From 2-02-FULL-44-35 sp964629505 (lineage in GTDB: Bacteria; Patescibacteriota; Minisyncoccia; Phycocordibacterales; DSPV01): a stretch of DNA of 13,106 nucleotides. Below, in pieces: positions 1 through 5,734 of the stretch (the stretch's first letter is position 1; each line of letters starts with the position of its first letter). The position numbers and the translations under genes were made by a program. The notes beneath the pieces are model-generated. The model saw only the letters and a program-made list of their open reading frames with translations, did no database searches and was not told where the DNA came from. Location: NCBI GenBank assembly GCA_964629505.1, contig CAZVQR010000017.1, positions 1 through 13,106 of the forward strand, read 5' to 3'.

Positions 1-412
1 CGGTGCGACGAGATATGTTACCCTCGTTCCAAATAATTGTTGAGTGATATTTCCAACCGATATCTTTCGCAATTCTCGTAATATCCGCACCAACAGATTT
101 TTGTCCACCTTTGTTTTTATCGAGTGGAATATTTAGACAAAAACGACCTTCACTTTTTGTTAAATCAAAACACCTTTTGATCCATTTACGCGTAAACTCC
201 AAATAATCCTCATACGATAAATCGTCTGCATGAGAGTTGTAATGTATATCAACATTATATGGCGGAGAGGTAACAATTAAATCAACAGAATTTTCCGGAA
301 CAGCAATTGTTTTCAAAATATCATCTTTGTATATTAAAATATTTTCCGCTTCAAAATACGGAGCGGTAGCAAGATTGATTTTCAAATCTTTTTTAATCGC
401 GATGTCCAACAT
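1..412 (-). CDS. DNA methyltransferase, N-terminal part (beta-type N4-cytosine/N6-adenine), cut by window edge
   Basis: The minus strand is open from an ATG at 412 to the window edge, giving about 137 codons. An in-frame TGA lies four codons upstream of that ATG, so it is the first usable start. Around residues 45-53 the protein reads DLIVTSPPYNV. The SPPY tetrapeptide is catalytic motif IV of amino-methyltransferases that modify cytosine N4 or adenine N6. Motif IV close to the N-terminus implies that the AdoMet-binding motif (FxGxG) lies C-terminal, outside the window, which is the beta-group order. A segment NIPLDKNKGG followed by a WKYHSTIIW stretch fits the strands after motif IV. The protein would methylate DNA with S-adenosylmethionine. 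Whether it is an orphan or part of a restriction-modification pair cannot be seen, because the neighbouring gene is off-window. The region looks more AT-rich than infB, which fits horizontal acquisition. Target base and recognition site are unknown. Confidence 0.85.
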   Translation of the reverse strand, partial: MLDIAIKKDLKINLATAPYFEAENILIYKDDILKTIAVPENSVDLIVTSPPYNVDIHYNSHADDLSYEDYLEFTRKWIKRCFDLTKSEGRFCLNIPLDKNKGGQKSVGADITRIAKDIGWKYHSTIIWNEGNISRRT

Positions 413-422
413 ATATGCTCAA

Positions 423-431
423 ATCTTACCA
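423..431 (-). promoter_or_regulatory. Candidate extended -10 for the methyltransferase
   Basis: On the minus strand TGG-TAAGAT (TGn plus a 4/6 match to TATAAT) ends about 10 bases before the ATG at 412. Transcription would start only a few bases before the start codon, giving an almost leaderless mRNA. No good -35 is visible. This is a weak prediction resting only on motif and position. Confidence 0.25.
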
Positions 432-473
432 CACCTTGCGGAGATTTCTAAGCAAAAATTAGAAGTCCCATAC

Positions 474-502
474 TTCTTATCCGCCAATTCTTGTGGTATA
501 GT
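474..502 (+). promoter_or_regulatory. Candidate infB promoter (extended -10, near-leaderless)
   Basis: TGG-TATAGT at 494-502 is an extended -10 with a 5/6 match in the hexamer. A poor -35 (TTCTTA, 474-479) lies 17 bases upstream. The expected start site, about seven bases downstream, falls at or next to the infB ATG at 510, so the transcript would have no leader or nearly none. No Shine-Dalgarno site precedes the ATG, which agrees with this. Confidence 0.5.
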
Positions 503-509
503 GCGCGGA

Positions 510-2039
510 ATGAAAGCTAAACTGGAACAAACGAAAATGTCCGTGGCACCGGCGGAAAGACCGCCGGTAGTGGTAGTAATGGGACATATTGACCACGGCA
601 AATCAACGCTTTTGGACTATATCAGAAAAACCAATGTCACTGATAAAGAAACCGGCGGCATTACCCAACACATCGGCGCTTACGAAGCGGTTCATAAAGA
701 CAACGAAGGTAAAGAGCACCGCATCACTTTTTTGGACACACCGGGTCACGCCGCTTTCGCCGGCATTCGCAGTCGCGGTGCCAGCGTTGCCGACGTGGCA
801 ATTCTGGTGGTCTCAGTCGAAGACGGCGTCAAACCGCAAACCTTGGAAGCATTGGCTTGTATAAAAAAGTGCGCCATTCCTTTTATTGTTGCCATCAACA
901 AAATTGACAAGCCGAATGCCGACGTGGAAAAAACGAAAAATAATTTGGCGGAAAATGAAATCTATATTGAGGGTTACGGTGGTGATGTGCCTTGGACAGC
1001 AATTTCCGCCAAAACCGGCGAAGGTATCGGCGAACTGTTGGATTTGGTTTTGTTGGCGGCAAATATCCGAGGACTGAAAAGCGAATCAACAAAAGCCGTC
1101 TTGGGAATAATTATTGAAGTCAATCATGACGCCAAACGCGGTTCGGCGGCAACGGCGATTATCAAAGAAGGCATATTACGAAAAAGTGATTTTGTTGTTA
1201 CCGAAAACGCTTATTCGTCGCTCCGGACGATGGAAAATTTCCGCGCCGAGCCGTTAGGCGAGGCGCAACCCGGTCAGCCAGTCCGCATCATCGGTTGGCA
1301 TGGCGAACCTCAAATTGGCGCGGAATTACGGGTGGCAAAAACCAAAAAGGAGGCGGAGAAACTAGCGGAAAGTTTTTTGACAAAATCAAAGACCACTACA
1401 CCACAGGAAAAAAATTCCGAAGGGACAGCTACCGTGCCGATTATAATTAAGACCGATGTCGCCGGCTCACTGGAAGCGATTATCCACGAATTGGAAAAAA
1501 TCAAAGAAGAAAAATTACAAATAAAAATTCTCGCCGCCGGTGTCGGCGAAATCACCGAGGGTGATGTCAAAACCGCCGCCACTGCCGCCGCCACTGAACG
1601 AGCGATTATTATCGGCTTCAATGTCAACATTGACGCATCGGCCGAAGCGGCCGCCGAGCGGCTGGGTGTTCAGGTGGAATTTTTTGACATTATCTACAAA
1701 CTCAGTGAGTGGCTGGAAACTTTCATTGCCGCTCGGCGGCCGAAAATAACAACGGAAGAAATGACCGGTCGGGCGAAAATTCTAAAAATTTTCAGCCAGA
1801 ACAAAGATAAGCAAATAATTGGCGGGCGAGTGGAAGAAGGTATCCTGATACCAGGTGCGATTGTAAAAATTTTGCGGCGCGAAACAGAAATCGGCCGGGG
1901 CAAAATTCGCGGCCTCCAGCAACAAAAAAACGCCATTCAAGAGGCAAAAAAAGACACCGAGTTCGGCGCTTTAGTGGAAGCGAAAATTGAAATTGCCATC
2001 GGCGACCGGCTGGAAGCATTCGCTTTAGTAACGAAATAA
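510..2039 (+). CDS. infB: Translation initiation factor IF-2 (short form)
   Basis: This GTPase delivers initiator fMet-tRNA to the 30S subunit and promotes 50S joining. Counting from the ATG at 510 (509 aa), the G-domain motifs are G1 GHIDHGKS at 25-32, G2 threonine at 52 in GGITQH, G3 DTPGH at 76-80, G4 NKID at 130-133 and G5 SAK at 166-168. Beta-barrel domain II, domain III and a C-terminal domain that binds fMet-tRNA follow. The frame is open back to 327, but that extension overlaps the methyltransferase on the other strand and has no conserved content. The extended -10 at 494-502 also fixes the start near 510. Compared with roughly 890 aa in E. coli, the whole N-terminal region is absent, as is common in reduced genomes. 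The TAA stop overlaps the rbfA ATG by one base, so translation is probably coupled. Identity is secure; the start is inferred. Confidence 0.95.
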   Translation: MKAKLEQTKMSVAPAERPPVVVVMGHIDHGKSTLLDYIRKTNVTDKETGGITQHIGAYEAVHKDNEGKEHRITFLDTPGHAAFAGIRSRGASVADVAILVVSVEDGVKPQTLEALACIKKCAIPFIVAINKIDKPNADVEKTKNNLAENEIYIEGYGGDVPWTAISAKTGEGIGELLDLVLLAANIRGLKSESTKAVLGIIIEVNHDAKRGSAATAIIKEGILRKSDFVVTENAYSSLRTMENFRAEPLGEAQPGQPVRIIGWHGEPQIGAELRVAKTKKEAEKLAESFLTKSKTTTPQEKNSEGTATVPIIIKTDVAGSLEAIIHELEKIKEEKLQIKILAAGVGEITEGDVKTAATAAATERAIIIGFNVNIDASAEAAAERLGVQVEFFDIIYKLSEWLETFIAARRPKITTEEMTGRAKILKIFSQNKDKQIIGGRVEEGILIPGAIVKILRRETEIGRGKIRGLQQQKNAIQEAKKDTEFGALVEAKIEIAIGDRLEAFALVTK

Positions 2040-2371
2040 TGTCCAGCAACAAAAACGAAAAAACTTTATCCGTCTGCAAACAACTGGCGGCGGAATTTTT
2101 GGCACGCGAAGGCAACGGCAATTCCATCATCACCGTCACCGACGCGACGATTTCAAACAACCGAAAATATGCTACTATTTTTTTCACGGTCCTGCCTATT
2201 GAACAAGAAAAGGCGGCACTGGCTTTTGCCAAAAGGAAACTTCATGATTTCCGCGATTTCGTCAATCAACGAGCTCGTATCGGCAAACTGCCGTTCTTTG
2301 ACTTCGCGATTGACGAAGGCGAAAAAAATCGTCAGCGCATTGATAAACTTTCGCAAACAAGCGAAAAATAA
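2039..2371 (+). CDS. rbfA: Ribosome-binding factor A
   Basis: A 110-aa protein of RbfA size and pattern. RbfA is a single KH-type domain that binds the 30S subunit near the 5' end of 16S rRNA and acts in late maturation and cold adaptation. The N-terminal half carries the ITVTDATIS strand and the NRKYATIFFTV segment. The C-terminal half has the characteristic R-x-GKLPFFDFAIDEG ending followed by a basic helix leading to the DKL segment. It starts at the ATG overlapping the infB stop (TAATG) and has no Shine-Dalgarno site, so translation probably depends on ribosomes finishing infB. infB-rbfA adjacency is a classic bacterial arrangement. In many bacteria nusA precedes this pair, but here the upstream gene is a divergent methyltransferase. 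The tRNA-Cys gene begins two bases after the stop. Confidence 0.9.
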   Translation: MSSNKNEKTLSVCKQLAAEFLAREGNGNSIITVTDATISNNRKYATIFFTVLPIEQEKAALAFAKRKLHDFRDFVNQRARIGKLPFFDFAIDEGEKNRQRIDKLSQTSEK

Positions 2372-2373
2372 CT

Positions 2374-2445
2374 GGCCTGGTAGCCAAGTGGTAAGGCAAA
2401 GGTCTGCAAAACCTTTACACGGGGGTTCGATTCCCCCCCAGGCCT
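2374..2445 (+). tRNA. tRNA-Cys (GCA)
   Basis: A full cloverleaf can be drawn. The acceptor arms GGCCTGG and CCAGGCC pair perfectly. There is a short GCC/GGC D stem, an AAGGT/ACCTT anticodon stem with loop CTGCAAA (anticodon GCA), and a GGGGG/CCCCC T stem around the GTTCGATTC-type loop. The discriminator base is T at 2445, the known identity base for tRNA-Cys. CCA is not encoded (TCA follows), so a CCA-adding enzyme is needed. Only two bases separate it from the rbfA stop. It therefore probably matures from the infB-rbfA transcript, because any promoter of its own would have to lie within rbfA. Confidence 0.95.
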
Positions 2446-2461
2446 TCAAGATTGAGTGAGC

Positions 2462-2490
2462 TTGACATTCAATCTCGCTTAGAAGATACT
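2462..2490 (+). promoter_or_regulatory. Candidate promoter for the secreted repeat protein
   Basis: TTGACA (2462-2467, perfect -35) is followed by a 17-base spacer and GATACT (2485-2490, 4/6 match to TATAAT). It lies just after tRNA-Cys and about 55 bases before the ATG at 2545. Spacing and the perfect -35 make it credible. It also argues against the longer frame starting at 2452, because that start would precede the transcript. Confidence 0.5.
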
Positions 2491-2544
2491 CAAAGGGGCG
2501 AAATTACATGTTCTAAACAAATTTTAATAGATAACAAAACTACT

Positions 2545-3468
2545 ATGGGAAAGATAAATGAGCTAGTTGGGGTCAAAATCGTATTCGCATCTTTATTTTT
2601 AGTTTTCTCGGTGTTCTTTTTTGGCACGACAGGCGTTGTTTTTGGGCAAGCAGCGGAAATCTGCAACGGCAAAGACGACAATGGCGACGGGGTCGTGGAC
2701 GAAGGTCTAAATTGCGACCATTATTTGAGCTATCTTCTGGATAAATCCATCAATCCAATCGGCGTTGTGTTAAGAGACCAGTTTATCGACCCTACGGATT
2801 TCACGCTTGTTTTGATTGAGCGGCTTTTGAACCCGGTTAGAAAACTTCATGAAGGGCTCGCGTTTAATCCTAAAAGACCGAACCTTCATTACCTCGCCTA
2901 TCGGCTTCAAAGTTCCGCTTCCTTTGTACCGCGTTCCGTTTTAATCGAAAACCAGTTTGAAAGAAATATCATCACGGTCACAAAACCACGTTACTTACTG
3001 ACGCCGACCGGCAAGAAGAAAGCTGGCATTCCAATCGAAAGAATACTATCCACCGTGCCCACATCCGTGGCAGATAAGCTAATCGCGTCAGTAGTGCCGC
3101 CTATCCCGCAAAATGCCAATCACTATCTTTGCTATGACGTAGAACCCTACAATATTGCGAAGGGTGTAACTCTGCGGGATCAGTTTCAAAACAGGCAATT
3201 TGAAGTGATTCGTGGGCTCTATCTCTGCAATCCGGCGGAAAAAACACATAATGGAAAAGTGAGTGAAATTGTTGACCGAGACAATCACTTAATGTGCTAT
3301 GAGGTCATCCCCCACAATCAGATAAATCGCAAGGTGATTACCCACGACCAATTCGGCATTAAATCGCAAACAGCGGTTCGAACGGAAGAAATCTGCGTTC
3401 CAACAGTTAAAACACTTCTGCCTCCTAACGGGGTGCATCCGTTAGGGAAAACACCAGAGATTAACTGA
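2545..3468 (+). CDS. Secreted protein with MopE-like metal-binding motif and four internal repeats
   Basis: From the ATG at 2545 (307 aa) the protein begins with a signal peptide: a short N-region with one lysine, a hydrophobic core at 11-33 and likely cleavage near FGQA at 33-36. Residues 39-57 hold ICNGKDDNGDGVVDEG and a closing Cys. This is the D-x-N-x-D-G-x-x-D-E calcium/metal-binding signature of the MopE-type motif, flanked by C40 and C57. Four diverged repeats of about 50 residues follow, starting near 58, 113, 191 and 246. Each opens with an H-[YL]-[LM]-x-Y core (HYLSY, HYLAY, HYLCY, HLMCY) and has a [DN]QF triplet about 20 residues later. Repeats 3 and 4 carry a Cys pair (196/228 and 251/284); repeats 1 and 2 lack both. 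I recognise the repeat type from secreted bacterial proteins of unknown function (possibly the DUF7450 type, not certain). A surface or extracellular role is likely, with no enzyme activity evident. The stop is TGA. Confidence 0.75.
   Translation: MGKINELVGVKIVFASLFLVFSVFFFGTTGVVFGQAAEICNGKDDNGDGVVDEGLNCDHYLSYLLDKSINPIGVVLRDQFIDPTDFTLVLIERLLNPVRKLHEGLAFNPKRPNLHYLAYRLQSSASFVPRSVLIENQFERNIITVTKPRYLLTPTGKKKAGIPIERILSTVPTSVADKLIASVVPPIPQNANHYLCYDVEPYNIAKGVTLRDQFQNRQFEVIRGLYLCNPAEKTHNGKVSEIVDRDNHLMCYEVIPHNQINRKVITHDQFGIKSQTAVRTEEICVPTVKTLLPPNGVHPLGKTPEIN
3424..3446 (+). repeat. Perfect inverted repeat at the 3' end of the secreted-protein gene
   Basis: CCTAACGG (3424-3431) and CCGTTAGG (3439-3446) form a perfect 8-bp stem with a 7-base loop, about 20 bases before the TGA stop and inside the coding sequence. 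No T-run follows directly. The nearest is TTTTTT at 3471-3476, about 25 bases away. It may be a 3'-end stabilising or pausing structure, or chance. It is not a standard terminator. Confidence 0.4.
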
Positions 3469-3478
3469 CATTTTTTCC

Positions 3479-3507
3479 TGAACAAAAACCTTAATTTTTG
3501 ATAGAAT
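3479..3507 (+). promoter_or_regulatory. Candidate tRNA-Leu promoter (extended -10)
   Basis: TGA-TAGAAT (3499-3507) is an extended -10 with a 5/6 hexamer match. TGAACA (3479-3484), a 4/6 match to TTGACA, lies 17 bases upstream. Initiation near 3514 would give about 34 bases of 5' leader before the tRNA, to be removed by RNase P. Confidence 0.45.
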
Positions 3508-3547
3508 AGGCTTCGAGCGCAGTCGTAAAGATACTCTGCAATCGAAT

Positions 3548-3631
3548 GCCCGGGTGGCGGAACTGGTATACGCGCAACACTTAAAATGTTGTCCGCTAAA
3601 GCGGTTGTGGGTTCGACCCCCACCCCGGGCA
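3548..3631 (+). tRNA. tRNA-Leu (TAA)
   Basis: This is a class II tRNA with a long variable arm. The acceptor is GCCCGGG/CCCGGGC, perfectly paired, with discriminator A at 3631. The anticodon stem CAACA/TGTTG encloses loop CTTAAAA, giving anticodon TAA for UUA/UUG codons. The variable arm is a TCCGC/GCGG-type hairpin. The T arm is GTGGG-TTCGACC-CCCAC. CCA is not encoded (TTT follows). The gene converges tail to tail with the ZIP transporter, whose stop lies only 21 bases beyond. Confidence 0.95.
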
Positions 3632-3652
3632 TTTAGAAAAAACAAAAAAATT

Positions 3653-4426
3653 TTACTCCAATAATAATAAGACAAACATCAAGGCGAAACCGAAGAGCAT
3701 GGCGAGTGATTGGAAGAAAGATTTTTTGAAACCGCTAATTTTGTGAAGTTCTGGTACGATATCAGCGCCAGCGATGTAAATAAAGCCGCCAGCGGCAAAA
3801 GCCAGCGCGAAAGGCATGAATTTTTCCACGCCAGCGCCCAAAATGAACACCACCAACACACCGAGTGCCGCCGCCAAAGCCGACAAAAAATTGAAAAACA
3901 ACGCCCGCTTTTTGCTCCAACCGGAATGGAGCAACAAGCCAAAGTCGCCGATTTCCTGGGGAATTTCGTGAATGACAACGGCAAGGGTTGTCGCCAAACC
4001 AACCGGCCAAGACACCAGATAACTCGCCGCGATAATTACGCCGTCAATAAAATTGTGAACCGAGTCGGCGACCATCACGATTGTCCCCAACGGCTTGCGG
4101 CAATGGTCATGGCTGGTAAGCGTTTCAACGCATTCTTCCACTTGGCCGTGCGAATGATGCCAATGGAGAATTTTTTCCAAAATAAAAAACAAAAATATGC
4201 CGACGATTATCGCCAAAGAGAGCGCCGGCACATTGCCCGTTTCAAACGCCTGGGGAATTAAATGAACGAAAGCGTCGCCGAAAAGCGCGCCGGCGGACAA
4301 ACTCACCAAATAAAAAACTATCGTTCGCAAAGTCCGGTCATTCAAAGACAAAGTCAAAACGCCAACCAACGACACAGCGCTAACCGCGAGCACGCTCAAT
4401 AAAGAATATAAAAAAGCTTCCGTCAT
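3653..4426 (-). CDS. ZIP-family metal transporter (LIV-1-like)
   Basis: A 257-aa integral membrane protein with about eight hydrophobic segments, the usual ZIP size and topology. ZIP carriers move Zn2+, Fe2+ or Mn2+ into the cytoplasm. The signature metal site is visible: H124-N125-F-I-D128-G in the fourth helix and H153-E154-I-P156-Q157-E158-I-G-D in the fifth. The LIV-1 signature is HExPHExGD, and the second histidine is glutamine here. The variable loop before helix 4 is rich in possible ligands: H88, H90, H91, H93, C99, H106, H108 and C109. Such loops are thought to bind or sense metal. The ATG at 4426 has no clear Shine-Dalgarno site and is divergent from the DsbA-like gene. Metal specificity cannot be read from sequence. 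Confidence 0.9.
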   Translation of the reverse strand: MTEAFLYSLLSVLAVSAVSLVGVLTLSLNDRTLRTIVFYLVSLSAGALFGDAFVHLIPQAFETGNVPALSLAIIVGIFLFFILEKILHWHHSHGQVEECVETLTSHDHCRKPLGTIVMVADSVHNFIDGVIIAASYLVSWPVGLATTLAVVIHEIPQEIGDFGLLLHSGWSKKRALFFNFLSALAAALGVLVVFILGAGVEKFMPFALAFAAGGFIYIAGADIVPELHKISGFKKSFFQSLAMLFGFALMFVLLLLE

Positions 4427-4486
4427 TGGGGAAAATATGTAATGATGCTAATATACTAACGTTTATTAATTAATTATACAAATGGT
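4427..4486. promoter_or_regulatory. Divergent promoter region, ZIP transporter / DsbA-like gene
   Basis: Sixty AT-rich bases must hold both promoters. Rightward candidates are TATACT (4452-4457) and TATACA (4475-4480); the latter ends six bases before the ATG at 4487 and would give a leaderless message. Leftward, TATATT (complement of 4450-4455) matches the -10 at 5/6 and overlaps the rightward TATACT. Initiation in the two directions could therefore compete. No -35 or operator is convincing and neither start has a Shine-Dalgarno site. Confidence 0.4.
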
Positions 4487-5302
4487 ATGGAACCACAGCC
4501 AACAAATAAATTCGCGATACCGCTCGCTATCGTCATTGCCGGCGCTTTAATTGCCGTCGCTCTTTATTTTAACAATGCCAAAAGTATTGAGCCAAACATT
4601 GGCGTTAACGAACAAACCGATAAAGAATTGGCAACCGGAAAAATCGAAATCGCGGCGATTTCGGCTAAAGACCATATTTTGGGCAATCCTGACGCCAAGG
4701 CAATCATGGTAGAATATTCCGACACCGAATGTCCATTCTGCAAATCATTTCATCCTACCGTTAAAAAAATTATTGATATTTACGGCAAAGACGGCCGGGT
4801 CGCTCTCGTTTACCGCCACTTTCCTCTTTACAAACCGGACCCTTACGGCCGAACCCTTCACGCCAAAGCCGGCAAAGAAGCCGAAGCGCTGGAATGCGCC
4901 AATGAACTTGGCGGCGAGGTGACATTTTGGAAATATTTGGACCGAATTTTTGAAATCACCCCGTCCAACGATGGACTGGACCCGGCTGAACTGCCAAAAA
5001 TTGCCGAGTTCGTCGGCTTGAACAAAACTACCTTCACCAGTTGCCTTGACAACAACAAATACGCCGACTTTGTCAGCCAGGCTTACGACGAAGCATTAGT
5101 TGCTGGCGCTCAAGGCACACCTTACACCGTCATTATTTTGAAAAATAAAATTGATGAGGCGGCAAAAACAGAATTACAAAAATTGGCTTCTCCGTTCCCG
5201 GCTGGCACAATTTTCGCTGCTGATGACAACGCAAAAATTGTCGTCAGTGGCGCCCTGCCTTACGCTATCGTTGAGCAAATCATTCAAATCGTTTTGAAAT
5301 AA
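4487..5302 (+). CDS. DsbA-family thiol-disulfide oxidoreductase, membrane-anchored
   Basis: A 271-aa protein with an N-terminal uncleaved anchor or signal segment (hydrophobic at about 9-27, with K8 before it) and a thioredoxin-fold domain facing outward. The active site is C82-P83-F84-C85 in the ECPFC context, and the cis-proline loop is GTP at 210-212. The inserted helical domain lies between these and carries C137 (LECANE) and C186 (TSCLD), a second cysteine pair typical of DsbA/BdbD-like proteins of this class (Thioredoxin_4-like). It would oxidise, or possibly isomerise, disulfides in exported proteins. The secreted repeat protein at 2545-3468, with its paired cysteines, is a conceivable client, though no genetic linkage beyond proximity is seen. 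No DsbB or VKOR partner is in the window. The start at 4487 is preferred over the out-of-frame ATG at 4482. Confidence 0.88.
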   Translation: MEPQPTNKFAIPLAIVIAGALIAVALYFNNAKSIEPNIGVNEQTDKELATGKIEIAAISAKDHILGNPDAKAIMVEYSDTECPFCKSFHPTVKKIIDIYGKDGRVALVYRHFPLYKPDPYGRTLHAKAGKEAEALECANELGGEVTFWKYLDRIFEITPSNDGLDPAELPKIAEFVGLNKTTFTSCLDNNKYADFVSQAYDEALVAGAQGTPYTVIILKNKIDEAAKTELQKLASPFPAGTIFAADDNAKIVVSGALPYAIVEQIIQIVLK

Positions 5303-5321
5303 ACTGGCAAAATGCTATAAC
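5294..5321 (+). promoter_or_regulatory. tRNA-Glu promoter
   Basis: TTGAAA (5294-5299, 5/6) is followed by a 16-base spacer and TGC-TATAAC (hexamer 5316-5321, 5/6, with extended TGn). It overlaps the last codons and stop of the DsbA-like gene and would start transcription near 5328, about four bases before the tRNA. It is one of the two strongest promoters in the window by consensus match. Confidence 0.6.
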
Positions 5322-5331
5322 TTGGCAACAA

Positions 5332-5403
5332 GGCGCATTCGTCTAGCGGCTAGGACGCTACCCTCTCACGGTAGAAACACGGGTTCAATTCCCGTATGCG
5401 TCA
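5332..5403 (+). tRNA. tRNA-Glu (CTC)
   Basis: The acceptor GGCGCAT pairs with ATGCGTC, with one G-T wobble at the second position. The anticodon stem CTACC/GGTAG holds loop CTCTCAC, anticodon CTC for GAG codons. The T arm is CGGG-GTTCAATTC-type with CCCG. The discriminator is A at 5403. CCA is not encoded. Because CTC reads only GAG, a separate tRNA-Glu(UUC) is expected elsewhere for GAA. Confidence 0.93.
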
Positions 5404-5416
5404 AAAATTTTTGGAG

Positions 5417-5444
5417 AAAAAGGCGGGCGAGAGTTACTCGCCCG
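5417..5444 (-). terminator. Intrinsic terminator ending the minus-strand cluster
   Basis: Read on the minus strand, the 8-bp stem CGGGCGAG/CTCGCCCG with a 5-base loop (5424-5444) is followed by CC and a run of five T (5417-5421). That is a good rho-independent terminator, 28 bases after the stop of the small unknown gene. On the plus strand the same hairpin follows tRNA-Glu but is trailed by TTGCGCC, so termination in that direction would be weak. Confidence 0.75.
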
Positions 5445-5471
5445 TTGCGCCTGTCAAAGAAAACTTCCAAG

Positions 5472-5714
5472 TTAATCATGATGAGAACCAATCTGTGAAA
5501 AGTGTAATTGATTCCAATCATGAGGGAGTGGTTTGAATGCTTTTTCAAATCTGGGATGTTTTCTGACAAAAGCATTCTTAACCCTCGTGAAGTTATTCTC
5601 GTCATCGCCCAAAGCGCTGGCCGCTATCATCACAGCAGACAATGGACCGTGTTCTGGTTGTTTGAGAAGCTCATCGGCTTCCTCCACTGCTTTCTGAATG
5701 GCTTGGTTTTTCAT
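5472..5714 (-). CDS. Small conserved-looking protein of unknown function
   Basis: An 80-aa soluble protein that I do not recognise. The N-terminal half is acidic and probably helical (residues 5-20 and 24-36, with an A/E/L pattern). The second half is basic and aromatic (FVRKHPRFEKAF at 49-60), with histidines near the end. There are no cysteines, membrane segment or signal peptide. Several facts support a real gene: a well-formed promoter just upstream, an intrinsic terminator 28 bases after its TAA, and no competing frame in the 350 bases between tRNA-Glu and rpoD. It lacks a clear Shine-Dalgarno site, as do its neighbours. It follows rpoD on the same strand and could also be reached by readthrough from the rpoB-rpoD cluster. 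Function cannot be inferred. Confidence 0.65.
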   Translation of the reverse strand: MKNQAIQKAVEEADELLKQPEHGPLSAVMIAASALGDDENNFTRVKNAFVRKHPRFEKAFKPLPHDWNQLHFSQIGSHHD

Positions 5715-5734
5715 AAGACGAACTATTTGCCGTA

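Noticed and set aside
327..509. In-frame 61-codon N-terminal extension of IF-2
   Set aside because: It overlaps the methyltransferase start on the other strand, has no conserved IF-2 content, and lies upstream of the extended -10 at 494-502.
2492..2516. Two-codon mini-ORF (ATG TTC TAA at 2508) behind an AAAGGGG element, resembling a leader peptide
   Set aside because: The predicted transcription start near 2497 falls within the purine element, so a ribosome site would not be intact; likely chance.
2452..2544. Longer N-terminus (31 codons) for the secreted repeat protein
   Set aside because: It would put a polar stretch before the signal peptide and would start upstream of the TTGACA-N17-GATACT promoter.
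3466..3468. UGA recoded as glycine, as in some Patescibacteria
   Set aside because: Reading through this TGA gives a short non-conserved tail, and no conserved gene in the window has an internal TGA. The standard stop is adequate.
2374..3631. Possible mobile island between tRNA-Cys and tRNA-Leu
   Set aside because: No integrase, no terminal inverted repeats, and no direct duplication of either tRNA 3' end could be found.
3710..4261. 183-codon plus-strand open frame opposite the ZIP gene
   Set aside because: It is antisense to a clear membrane transporter and has low-complexity Arg/Gln/Asn-rich content with no recognisable domain.
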